Source: Singulisphaera sp. GP187
GTDB taxonomy: Bacteria; Planctomycetota; Planctomycetia; Isosphaerales; Isosphaeraceae
Length of the DNA: 64,000 nucleotides
Direction of reading: 5' to 3'
NCBI RefSeq assembly: GCF_900129635.1
Contig: NZ_FSRB01000002.1
Span: 124,001 to 188,000, forward strand
The notes under the pieces were generated by a model. It was not told where the DNA came from. It ran no database searches and worked only from the letters and a program-made list of their open reading frames with translations. Both the position numbers and the translations under genes were made by a program. Below are positions 44,672 to 53,016 of the stretch, one piece after another (position 1 is the stretch's first letter; the number at the start of each line of letters is the position of its first letter).

Positions 44672-46339
44672 ATGGCAACCGGGCGAACGGCCTCCGTCCT
44701 GCGACACCTCCGCGTCCTGTTCGCGGCGGGAACGACGGCGGGGCTGACCGACAGCGAGCTTCTCGAGCGATTCACGGCCAAACGTGCCGAGTCGGCCGAA
44801 GCCGGCCTCGCCTCGGAAGCGGCCTTCTCCGCCTTAATGGACCGTCACGGAGCGATGGTCTGGGGAGTCTGCCGCCGCGTGCTCGGCGACACCCACGAGG
44901 CGGAGGATGCCTTCCAGGCCACGTTCCTGGTGCTCGTCCGTAAGGCGGGGTCGGTGCGGGTGGACGACTCGGTTGGCCGCTGGCTCTATGGGGTCGCTCA
45001 CCGCGTCGCCCTACGGGCTCGCTCCGAGGCGCGACGGCGCGAGTCCAGACCGGGCCATGCCCCCGCCCAGGACTCCGAGGATCCGGCAACCGTGGTGGAA
45101 CTCAAGGAGTCATGCCACGCCTTGAGCGAAGAAATCGATCGGCTCCCCGCGAAATATCGGTGCCCGATCGAACTCTGCGACCTGCAAGGGCTGACGTATG
45201 ACCAGGCCGCGCGACAGCTCAACGGGTCGGTCGCCATGGTCAAGGGCCGACTGGTAAGAGGACGGCTCAAATTGCGAGAGAGACTGGCAGAGCGAGGTCT
45301 CTCGCCCGTCGCGGCGGTCGGGTTCCAGGCGCTCTCGCGCGAAGCCCGGTTGGCCGTTCCACCGAAGCTCGTTCATTCCACTGTGCGCGCGGTGACTTCC
45401 TATGCCCCGGGCCTGTTCCCGGCGGCGGTCATCGCCCAGACCGAGGAGGTTTTAAAGATGATGATGTGGGAAAAGCTGAAACTGGCGGCCGCAGGCGCCC
45501 TCGTCGCGGCCGGCTTGACGGCCGGTGCCCTGGCGCAACAACAACCGGCCTCGCAGGATCGTGCCCCCGAGGCGCCACGGCCCAAGGTCAACGCGCAATC
45601 CCTCGAAAAACCGAACAGGAAGCCTGGGGAGGATCGTCGCTGGCTCAAGACCATGTCCAGTGGCGCAACCCTCGAAGTGGTGGCAATTTCTCCCCACCCG
45701 TCCGGCCCGAACACGTGGTGGCGGCCCAACGGGACCCCGCTCAGTCAACCGCCGTGTGACCCATTCCCCACAAGGTTGACCTCGGACGAAAACGTCGTCC
45801 CCCGCGCCATCGTGGTCCGCCTGACCGGAATTCCGGCCGAGGCTGATCACCGGTGGTGGATCGACCAGGCCAATGGCGGCTCCCACTCCCAGGGCGATGC
45901 CAAACTCGCCGGCATCCCGGTCTCGGGCTTGAGTGAGATCGTCACCTTCTTCCCGAGCGGCCTGGATTCGAGCACGATCCGGTTCGAAGTCGCCGCCGGT
46001 CCCTGGAAGACGGTCCGAACCTGGGGGAAGAGCCCGGGGGCCGTCGGTTCCCGAGAGGTAAGCTACATCTTCAGCGCGCCCATCGCCACCAAGAAGGGGA
46101 CGACGTTGTCCGTAACCCACAACATCCAGGACGTGTCTGTGCGACTGGTCGCGGTGGATGGCGAGGGCAAGGAACACCCGGCTGAGAACCGCTCGGGGAG
46201 CGGCGTGGGGGATTATTATCAGATCACAGGTGAATTCAACCTTCCTCCCGATCAAATCGAAGAATTCCGGGTCCAGACGCGGCCCTACGAGAAGGGCGAG
46301 ATCAACGGGGTCGCCCTTAAACCGAGCGGGCCTGCCTAA
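44672..46339 (+). CDS. ECF sigma factor with membrane anchor and C-terminal extension
   Basis: 555 aa, start at ATG 44672. Sigma region 2 is residues 50-120 (FSALMDRHGAMVWGVCRRVL, AEDAFQATFLVLV) and region 4 is 150-205 (LPAKYRCPIELCDLQGLTY, QLNGSVAMVKGRLVRGRLKL). After a helical linker there is one membrane segment (LAAAGALVAAGLTAGALA, 270-288), then about 265 residues predicted outside the cytoplasm, beta-rich. This is the planctomycete-type ECF fusion, in which the extension may replace a separate anti-sigma factor. No anti-sigma gene is adjacent. Confidence 0.9.
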   Translation: MATGRTASVLRHLRVLFAAGTTAGLTDSELLERFTAKRAESAEAGLASEAAFSALMDRHGAMVWGVCRRVLGDTHEAEDAFQATFLVLVRKAGSVRVDDSVGRWLYGVAHRVALRARSEARRRESRPGHAPAQDSEDPATVVELKESCHALSEEIDRLPAKYRCPIELCDLQGLTYDQAARQLNGSVAMVKGRLVRGRLKLRERLAERGLSPVAAVGFQALSREARLAVPPKLVHSTVRAVTSYAPGLFPAAVIAQTEEVLKMMMWEKLKLAAAGALVAAGLTAGALAQQQPASQDRAPEAPRPKVNAQSLEKPNRKPGEDRRWLKTMSSGATLEVVAISPHPSGPNTWWRPNGTPLSQPPCDPFPTRLTSDENVVPRAIVVRLTGIPAEADHRWWIDQANGGSHSQGDAKLAGIPVSGLSEIVTFFPSGLDSSTIRFEVAAGPWKTVRTWGKSPGAVGSREVSYIFSAPIATKKGTTLSVTHNIQDVSVRLVAVDGEGKEHPAENRSGSGVGDYYQITGEFNLPPDQIEEFRVQTRPYEKGEINGVALKPSGPA

Positions 46340-46382
46340 AGCGGACTTCGCATCTTCAATCTCATGATCATGCTTACGTTTT

Positions 46383-46490
46383 CTTGTAGGGTGGGCACGA
46401 ACCACCAGGTTTCGCCCGCAAGAAAGAAGGGTGACCCACTCCTGCCAAACCTCTTGTCAAACGCCGTGGTGGGCCGTACCCACCCTACAA
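46383..46490. repeat. 108-bp hairpin repeat with 13-bp inverted ends
   Basis: CTTGTAGGGTGGG (46383-46395) and CCCACCCTACAAG (46478-46490) are exact inverted ends. Internal parts also pair (ACCACC near 46401 with GGTGG near 46467). It looks like a non-coding miniature repeat of the GTAGGGTGGGC type, placed between convergent genes. Confidence 0.75.
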
Positions 46491-46557
46491 GATACCTTCT
46501 CACACACGCTCGAAGACCGGTTTACCCCCTGGGTTGCCCACACATCGGGGGCGTCTA

Positions 46558-47460
46558 CTACGGACTTGGCTTCGAGGCGACGTCCACATCCACCGGGGTC
46601 TCCTCGGCGTTGCCCCAGTCGGACCAGCCCAGATAGTAGTTCCTCGCCTTGAAGCCGAGCCGGTCGAGGACGAACGCGTTCACGGAGGCACGGCCGCCAT
46701 TCTGGCAGTGGGTGATGACCGGTTCGCTCGCGTTGACGCCGGCCTTGGCGAGCCTGGCGTGAAGATCCGCCTCCTCGAGAAAGCGACCGTCCTTGCCCAC
46801 GAGGTCGGACCATTCGAGGTGGCAGGCCGCCGGGATGTGCCCGCCCCGTTTCGCCCGCTTTTCGATTCCGTCGTACTCCCCCCTGCTCCGGGCGTCGACG
46901 ATCAAGGCCGACTTCGAGGCAATCGCGGCCAACACCTCAGCGCGGGTGGCGTTCCTGTCTTTGCGGAAGCGGACTTCGACTGAACTCGGCTCGACCGTCG
47001 CCACCTCGGTAGTCACCGGCCGGTTCTCGGCCACCCAGAGCGGAAAGCTGCCATTGATGAGCCCCGCGCGTTCGACGCCCAGGTAACCGAGGAGCCACCA
47101 GAGCCGAGCCGCGTCGAGTTGCCGGTTCGCGTCGTAGACGAGAACGTCGGTTTTCGGCCCGATGCCGAGCGGGGCCAGCCACGACTCCCAGGCCTTCCGG
47201 TCGGTGAGGACGCCAGGATTCTTCACGGCCATGGTCGCGACGGCCCTGGCATCCACCCAGACGGCGCCCGGGATGTGGCCCTTGTCGTAGTCGGCCTTGG
47301 GCCGGGCATCAAGCACGCGGAGCGTTGGCTCGCCAAGTCGACGCTCCAACTCCGCGAACGAGACGAGCCGCGCCGGCGGCGACTCCCCGGAATCCGCGGC
47401 CCAGCAAGCCAGCGGAGCGAGCACGATCAGCGGAACGATTCGCCAGGTTCGAGACATCAT
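46558..47460 (-). CDS. Secreted rhodanese-type sulfurtransferase
   Basis: 300 aa with a signal peptide (IVPLIVLAPLACWA). Two rhodanese domains: the first (VSFAELERRLGEPTLRVLDA, HIPGAVWVDARA) lacks a catalytic Cys, and the second has the active-site loop VITHCQNGGRA. This is the thiosulfate/3-mercaptopyruvate sulfurtransferase layout, exported to the periplasm. ATG 47460 is chosen because GAGGGA is 8 bp before it; the frame begins at 47469. An IS4 element starts only 34 bp upstream of the start codon, so the native promoter has been pushed away. Confidence 0.9.
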   Translation of the reverse strand: MMSRTWRIVPLIVLAPLACWAADSGESPPARLVSFAELERRLGEPTLRVLDARPKADYDKGHIPGAVWVDARAVATMAVKNPGVLTDRKAWESWLAPLGIGPKTDVLVYDANRQLDAARLWWLLGYLGVERAGLINGSFPLWVAENRPVTTEVATVEPSSVEVRFRKDRNATRAEVLAAIASKSALIVDARSRGEYDGIEKRAKRGGHIPAACHLEWSDLVGKDGRFLEEADLHARLAKAGVNASEPVITHCQNGGRASVNAFVLDRLGFKARNYYLGWSDWGNAEETPVDVDVASKPSP

Positions 47461-47484
47461 GCTCACCATCCCTCACGAAAACAG

Positions 47485-47493
47485 GCATCCTGC
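47485..47493. repeat. Target-site duplication of IS4 element, left (GCATCCTGC)
   Basis: Nine bases directly before the left inverted repeat, repeated exactly at 49292-49300. Confidence 0.95.
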
Positions 47494-47501
47494 CAATAGT
47501 G

Positions 47502-47625
47502 TTCGGCACGAAATTTGCGACATCTCCACCCAGGCCAATCTTGCCCTCAAGGGCCGAAAACGGGGATTTCGCAAGGACTTTCGGCACAGAATTTGCGCCT
47601 TCTCCACTCAAGTGCATCTTGCCGT
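47502..47625 (+). repeat. Two diverged direct repeats inside the IS4 left end
   Basis: TTCGGCACGAAATTTGCG (47502-47519) is repeated as TTCGGCACAGAATTTGCG (47580-47597). Each is followed by a matching CTCCAC...ATCTTGCC stretch, with a period of 78 bp. The first unit includes part of the terminal repeat, so the second is an internal subterminal copy that the transposase may also bind. Confidence 0.8.
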
Positions 47626-47646
47626 CATTTTGGCAGGGCCTTGGGA

Positions 47647-48873
47647 ATGGCAAAACGCTCAGCAAAACCTCTGAAACCCCGAGATATCCAGGGGTTGAAG
47701 TACGTCGAGCGGTTACTGCCGCTGCTCGACCAACTCCACGATGTCGGCTGCCAACGCGACAGGTCCGGTAATCGCAGCCTGCATTACGATCAGTATTGCA
47801 TGCTCGTCTTACTCTTCCTCTTCAACCCAGTCCTCCGTTCCTTGCGCTCCTTGCAACAGGCGAGCACACTCAACAACGTGCAGCGCAAGCTCGGCTGCGC
47901 CCGGGCCTCGTTGGGGTCGCTCTCCGAGGCCGTCGAGGTCTTCGAACCCGAGCGGCTGCGCGGCATCATCGAGTCCCTCGCCGCCGAAGTGAAGCCCGTC
48001 CGCGACGTGCGCGGCGGCCACCTCGCCCATGCCCTGACGGCCGTCGATGGCAGCGTGGTCAAGACGCTCAAGACCATCGCCGAGGCCGCCTTCATGAACG
48101 ACAAGAACGGCGGCTCTCACAGCGGCTGGCGACTCCACACCCACTTCGCCATCGACCGCCACGTCCCCACCCGGATCGAGGTCAGCGCCGCTGCCAACAG
48201 TGGCCATAACGACGAGAAGAACCGACTCCGCGCCGCCTTGCAGTCCGACCACTGCTACGTCCTGGACCGTTGGTATGCCCAGTTCACCCTCTGGAACGAC
48301 ATCGTGGCCGCGGGGAGCAGCTATGTTTGCCGCATCCGCGACAACAGCAACCTCAATGCGGTCATCGAAGAGCGCCCGGTCTCGGCGACAGCCGCGGCTG
48401 CCGACGTCCTCCGCGACTTCATCGTGGACCTCGGCGCCGCCAAGAAGCCCGACGAGCGGCCGGCCCATCGGGTGCGGGTGATTCTGGTGAAAACGACGCC
48501 CCACACCAAGCGTGGGGGCCGCAAAGGGGGCACGGCCGGTCCTCCCAGCGACGGCGTGCTGCGGATCGCCACGAACCTCCTGGATGTTCCCGCCGAGGTG
48601 ATCGCTGACATCTACCGACACAGGTGGACAATTGAACTCTTCTTTAGATTTTTCAAGCACGTGCTCGGCTGTCGCCACCTGCTGAGTACGCATCCCAAGG
48701 GGATCGAGATCCAGGCGTACTGCGCGATCATCGCGTGTCTGCTGATCAGCCTGTGGACGGGCCGCAAGCCGACGCTCCGGTCTTACGAGATGATCTGTCT
48801 GTACTTCGCAGGCTGGGCGAGCCTTGAGGAACTCTTGGACCATATTAGTAAATTAAAATCTGAAGAGACGTAG
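47647..48873 (+). CDS. IS4-family transposase
   Basis: 408 aa, start at ATG 47647. The DDE residues are Asp134 (TAVDGSVVK), Asp207 (YVLDRWYAQ) and Glu330. The IS4 signature Y-(2)-R-(3)-E-(6)-K is exact: Tyr323, Arg326, Glu330 and Lys337 in YRHRWTIELFFRFFK. Frame intact, so probably functional. Catalyses movement of the 1798-bp element. Confidence 0.95.
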   Translation: MAKRSAKPLKPRDIQGLKYVERLLPLLDQLHDVGCQRDRSGNRSLHYDQYCMLVLLFLFNPVLRSLRSLQQASTLNNVQRKLGCARASLGSLSEAVEVFEPERLRGIIESLAAEVKPVRDVRGGHLAHALTAVDGSVVKTLKTIAEAAFMNDKNGGSHSGWRLHTHFAIDRHVPTRIEVSAAANSGHNDEKNRLRAALQSDHCYVLDRWYAQFTLWNDIVAAGSSYVCRIRDNSNLNAVIEERPVSATAAAADVLRDFIVDLGAAKKPDERPAHRVRVILVKTTPHTKRGGRKGGTAGPPSDGVLRIATNLLDVPAEVIADIYRHRWTIELFFRFFKHVLGCRHLLSTHPKGIEIQAYCAIIACLLISLWTGRKPTLRSYEMICLYFAGWASLEELLDHISKLKSEET

Positions 48874-49023
48874 TGCCCGCGGCTCGACTCCCAAGTCCGC
48901 GGTGTTCGCTGCTGCGCGGTGGTTTGTAGTTCACCCGAGTCGTCGGCTCGCCCCAGGTCACCGAGAACGTCCCGCACGCCTCTGCGGGGCGGCCGTGTCG
49001 GCCAGGCTTCCTCGCTTCAGGAA

Positions 49024-49128
49024 GACAGGGAGCTCACGCTCCCCGCTCGCCTGGGAGGCGAGCATGCGCTGGCCTGGTGGCTGGTTTCGCTTGTGCGAAA
49101 GGCAAGTGGGGAGCGTGAGCTCCCTGTC
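49024..49128. repeat. 21-bp perfect inverted repeat in IS4 3' non-coding part
   Basis: Positions 49024-49044 (GACAGGGAGCTCACGC...) and 49108-49128 are exact inverse copies around a 63-base centre that itself contains GCTCGCCTGGGAGGCGAGC, a second hairpin. It may be a miniature repeat caught by the IS or a structure limiting read-through. Confidence 0.8.
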
Positions 49129-49300
49129 CCTCCCCCAGCAAAGCCGAAAGCTCGTGCCCACTGGGGCCGCAGGTCCCCCGCCCGCCCCACAGGGTCGTGT
49201 GAAACGCTCTGAGGGGGAGTTCCCCGGGTTGCCGGCTTGCCGTTGCTCGGATCGCCCCCCCCCACAGCAAACGGAGTGCCGAACACTATTGGCATCCTGC

Positions 49301-49788
49301 ATTCCCTTTTTTTCCATCGCGGCCACGCGGACGCACGCAACGGCAATGGCCACTCTAATCGCCCGCCCCCCAGCGGACAACGGATGGACCCCGGCCCACC
49401 CAACCGTCAACCTCACGTCAATCGTCAACGTGTACCTTGCCGAAGCATTCACCAAGCCTTCTAATAGGGGTGGCCGTTCTCGGGAAGTTTGCCGGCCCCG
49501 ATTGGGCCGCGAAAACGCAAAAACCAAGACAAAGATTCCATAAAAGCCGAAGGATAAGGGGGCGTTCGAGACGCTTGGCCAGGCGACCCTCACGAGAGTG
49601 CGACTCGTAAGCATGCGGCACCTTGACAAGCTGGTTCTCCGCCCCCGAGTCCTCACCCAATTCAAGAATGCTTGAGGCGGCCTGCGTCAAGCTCGCCCCC
49701 GAATACCGGAGCGACCGGCCCCTCTCCTCTCCAGACCTGACTGACCGGGCTCACAAACGGCGGTCCGCCTCGAAGGAATTGCGAGTTC
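49301..49788. other. Upstream region of RND system 3, no gene seen
   Basis: No convincing coding frame. A T-rich run (CCCTTTTTTTCC) lies at 49303-49314. The promoter of the pump operon should lie here, and also the former promoter of the sulfurtransferase gene on the other strand. Confidence 0.35.
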
Positions 49789-52700
49789 ATGAACCCGATC
49801 GTCTTCGCCATGAGGCGGCCCTTGACCGTGATGGTGGCGGTCGTCGCCGTCGCCTTGGGGAGCGGGCTCGCCGTCATGCGGATGCCCATCGACATCTTCC
49901 CGAACCTGAATCTGCCCGTGGTCTACGTCTGCCAGCCCTATGGCGGTATGGACCCCGCCCAGATGGAGGGGCTCCTCACCAACTATTACGAATATCATTT
50001 TCTCTATATCGGCGGCATCCACCACGTCGAGTCGAAGAACATCCAGGGCATGGCCCTGATGAAACTCTATTTCCACCCGGGCACAAACATGGCCCAGGCG
50101 ATGGCCGAGACAATCGGCTACGTGACGCGGTCGCGGGCGTTCATGCCCCCCGGCACCGTCTCCCCGTTCATCACCCGGTTCGACGCGGGGAGCGTGCCCG
50201 TCGGCTACCTCGTGCTCTCCAGCGCGACGAAGAGTATCGGCGAAATTCAGGACCAGGCCTTGTTCAAGGTCCGGCCGATGTTCGCCAGTCTTCCCGGCGT
50301 CTCGGCCCCGCCACCGTTCGGCGGCAGCCAGCGGACCGTCGTCGTCCGGGTCGACCCCGACCGGCTCCGCTCGTACAAGATGTCGCCCGACGAGGTGATC
50401 AAGGCACTCACGGCCGGGAACGCGATCAGCCCGTCGGGGAACCTCCGGATCGGCGACGAAATGCCCATCGTCCCGGTCAACTCGCTCGTCAAGCAGGTGG
50501 ATGACCTCAAAACGATCCCGATCCGCCCCGGCGTGTCCCCGACCGTCTACCTCCGCGACGTGGCGACCGTGCAGGACTCGTCCGATATCCCGACCGGCTA
50601 TGCACTCGTCAACGGCCGCCGCGCTGTTTATATTCTCGTAACGAAACGCGCTGATGCCTCAACAATTTCGGTTGTGAACAACGTCAAGGCCGCGATCCCG
50701 GCGATGCAGGCGGTCCTCCCCGACGACATCAAGGTCAGCTTCGAGTTCGACCAGTCGCCGACCGTCACGAACGCGATGACGAGCCTGGCCACCGAGGGGG
50801 GGCTCGGGGCGATTTTGACGGGCCTCATGGTGCTCGTCTTCCTGCGCGACTGGCGGAGCGTCATCGTCGTCGTCCTGAATATCCCGTTTGCACTCTGCGG
50901 AGCGATTGTCGCGCTCTGGCTGACCGGCCAGACCGTGAACTTGATGACGCTCGGCGGGCTCGCCCTGGCGATCGGGATCCTGGTCGACGAGGCAACCGTC
51001 GAGATCGAGAATATCCACGCCAAGATGGAGCAGACCGAGAACATCGCGCGGGCGGTCCGTCAGGGCAACCTCGACACGGCCGTCCCGCGGCTGCTCGCGA
51101 TGCTCTGCATCCTCGCCGTCTTCATTCCGTCGTTCTTCATGCAAGGCGCGGCCCAGGCCCTGTTCGTCCCGCTCTCGCTGGCCGTCGGCTTCGCGATGGT
51201 CGCGTCGTACTTGCTCTCGAGCACCTTCGTTCCCGTGCTCTCGGTCTGGCTGCTCAAGCACCAACGGCGGCCCGAGGGACAAGCCTCAAGGCGTTCGTTC
51301 TTCGACCGGTTCCGCGATGGCTACGGCCGAGCCCTCAGGCCACTCGTGCGAATTCGTTGGCTTGTGGTTCCGGGCTATCTCGCGGCGGCCGGGCTAATCA
51401 CCTACGGGGTCGGCCGGCAACTCGGCCTGGAGATTTTCCCGAGAGTCGACGCCGGCCGGTTCCAACTCCGAATCAAGGCGCCTGCCGGGACGCGGATCGA
51501 GAAGACCGAGACGATCGCCAAAGCGGCGCTGGAAGCGGTGCGAACCGACGTCGGCGACAAGGGGGTGGCGATCTCCGTCGGCTACGTCGGCCTCATCCCG
51601 TCGAGCTACCCGATCAACGCCATCTACCAGTGGACCGCCGGGCCCGAGGAGGCCCTGTTGAGGGTCGCCCTGCACCACGAGGCCGGCGTTGACGTCGAGG
51701 CCCTCAAGCGGCGGCTCCGCGATCGGTTGACACGCGAGATGCCGACCGTGCAGTTCTCGTTCGAGCCGGCCGACATCGTGAGCGACGTCATGAGCTTCGG
51801 CTCACCGACCCCCATCGAGGTTGCGATCAACGGCCCTAACTATGCGGATGACCGGGCGTTTGCGGCGAAGGTCCGAGACGAGCTCGCCAAGGTCCCCTCG
51901 CTCCGCGACCTCCAGTATGTCCAGGCCCTCGACTACCCGACCGTGAGTGTGGAGATCGACCGTGAGCGTGCCGGGCTGAGCGGGGTCACGGCCGAGGAGA
52001 TCTCGCGCTCGCTCGTCACCGCCACCTCGTCGAGCCGCTTCCTCGTGCCCAACTACTGGCCCGACCCGAAGACCGGCATCGGCTATCAGGTGCAGGTGGA
52101 AATCCCGATCGCCATCATGGACTCCATGAAGCAAGTGGAGACCATCCCGATCCCGCGCCCGGGCGGGCCCTCGCTCCTGCTCCGCGACGTGGCCAAGGTC
52201 CAACGCGGGTCGATGCCGGGCGAATATGATCGCTACAACATGAAACGATCGATCAGCCTTACCGCGAACATCGTCGGCGAAGACCTCGGCAGGGCCGCGC
52301 GACGCGTTGCCGAAGCCATCGAACGGGCGGGGACTCCGCCCAAGGGGGTGAACGTCGAGATCCGCGGCCAGGTGGTTCCGATGCGTGAGATGCTCACCGG
52401 ACTCTCGGTCGGACTCGCCATGTCCATCGTGGTGATCCTGCTGCTGCTGACCGCGAACTTCCAGTCGGTCCGGCTCGCCCTGGTCACCGTCTCGACGGCC
52501 CCCGCCGTGGTCGCCGGCGTCGTCGTCGCGTTGTGGCTCACGGGGACCACCATCAACATCGAGTCGTTCATGGGCGCGATCATGGCCATGGGCGTGGCGG
52601 TCGCGAACGCGATCCTCCTCGTCACGTTCGCCGAGCGGCACCGCCGTGAGGACGCCACAAAGGCGACCGACGCGGCCGTCCTCGGCGCCCAAGGGCGGCT

Positions 52701-53016
52701 GCGGCCGATCCTCATGACAAGCTGTGCGATGACCGCCGGAATGTTGCCCATGGCCCTCGGCTGGGGCGAAGGGGGCGAGCAGACCGCCCCCTTGGGCCGA
52801 GCCGTGATCGGCGGCCTCGTCGCCGCAACCATCGCCACCCTCCTCTTTCTCCCGGCTGTCTTCGCGCTCGTGCAAGCCTGGACCGGCCGCAACTCCGCGT
52901 CGTTGGATCCGGACGACCCGGAAAGCCCTTATTTTGACGAGCCGGAGGAACGCACTCTCACGGCCGCGGCCAATGGGAACGCCCGCGAATCTCACGAGGC
53001 CGAGTTTCACTCATGA
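49789..53016 (+). CDS. RND efflux pump, system 3
   Basis: 1075 aa. MRRPLTVMVAVVAVALGSGL is TM1. TM4 reads LAIGILVDEATVEIENIHAK, so the second acid of the AcrB DD pair is Glu. TM10 reads MGVAVANAILLVTFAERH, without the AcrB lysine. Porter-domain features include NAIYQWTAGPEEALLRVALH and FEPADIVSDVMSFGSPTPIE. It heads an operon: the adaptor start overlaps its stop (ATGA) and a TolC-like channel follows. The subgroup resembles pumps exported with their own channel; substrate unknown. A modest AAGGAA lies upstream of ATG 49789. Confidence 0.93.
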   Translation: MNPIVFAMRRPLTVMVAVVAVALGSGLAVMRMPIDIFPNLNLPVVYVCQPYGGMDPAQMEGLLTNYYEYHFLYIGGIHHVESKNIQGMALMKLYFHPGTNMAQAMAETIGYVTRSRAFMPPGTVSPFITRFDAGSVPVGYLVLSSATKSIGEIQDQALFKVRPMFASLPGVSAPPPFGGSQRTVVVRVDPDRLRSYKMSPDEVIKALTAGNAISPSGNLRIGDEMPIVPVNSLVKQVDDLKTIPIRPGVSPTVYLRDVATVQDSSDIPTGYALVNGRRAVYILVTKRADASTISVVNNVKAAIPAMQAVLPDDIKVSFEFDQSPTVTNAMTSLATEGGLGAILTGLMVLVFLRDWRSVIVVVLNIPFALCGAIVALWLTGQTVNLMTLGGLALAIGILVDEATVEIENIHAKMEQTENIARAVRQGNLDTAVPRLLAMLCILAVFIPSFFMQGAAQALFVPLSLAVGFAMVASYLLSSTFVPVLSVWLLKHQRRPEGQASRRSFFDRFRDGYGRALRPLVRIRWLVVPGYLAAAGLITYGVGRQLGLEIFPRVDAGRFQLRIKAPAGTRIEKTETIAKAALEAVRTDVGDKGVAISVGYVGLIPSSYPINAIYQWTAGPEEALLRVALHHEAGVDVEALKRRLRDRLTREMPTVQFSFEPADIVSDVMSFGSPTPIEVAINGPNYADDRAFAAKVRDELAKVPSLRDLQYVQALDYPTVSVEIDRERAGLSGVTAEEISRSLVTATSSSRFLVPNYWPDPKTGIGYQVQVEIPIAIMDSMKQVETIPIPRPGGPSLLLRDVAKVQRGSMPGEYDRYNMKRSISLTANIVGEDLGRAARRVAEAIERAGTPPKGVNVEIRGQVVPMREMLTGLSVGLAMSIVVILLLLTANFQSVRLALVTVSTAPAVVAGVVVALWLTGTTINIESFMGAIMAMGVAVANAILLVTFAERHRREDATKATDAAVLGAQGRLRPILMTSCAMTAGMLPMALGWGEGGEQTAPLGRAVIGGLVAATIATLLFLPAVFALVQAWTGRNSASLDPDDPESPYFDEPEERTLTAAANGNARESHEAEFHS

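Larger units (their letters stand above)
47494..49291 (+). mobile_element. IS4-family insertion sequence (complete, 1798 bp)
   Basis: The ends are a perfect 16-bp inverted repeat, CAATAGTGTTCGGCAC at the left (47494-47509) and its inverse at the right (49276-49291), flanked by 9-bp duplications GCATCCTGC. It carries one intact transposase gene. It is unusual in having a 78-bp-period tandem repeat before the gene and about 420 bp of non-coding DNA after it, including a 21-bp inverted repeat. It inserted in the upstream region of the sulfurtransferase gene. Confidence 0.96.

Noticed and set aside
47502..47625. CRISPR-like repeat
   Set aside because: Only two diverged units with a 78-bp period, no spacers of equal size and no cas genes; they are parts of the IS4 left end.
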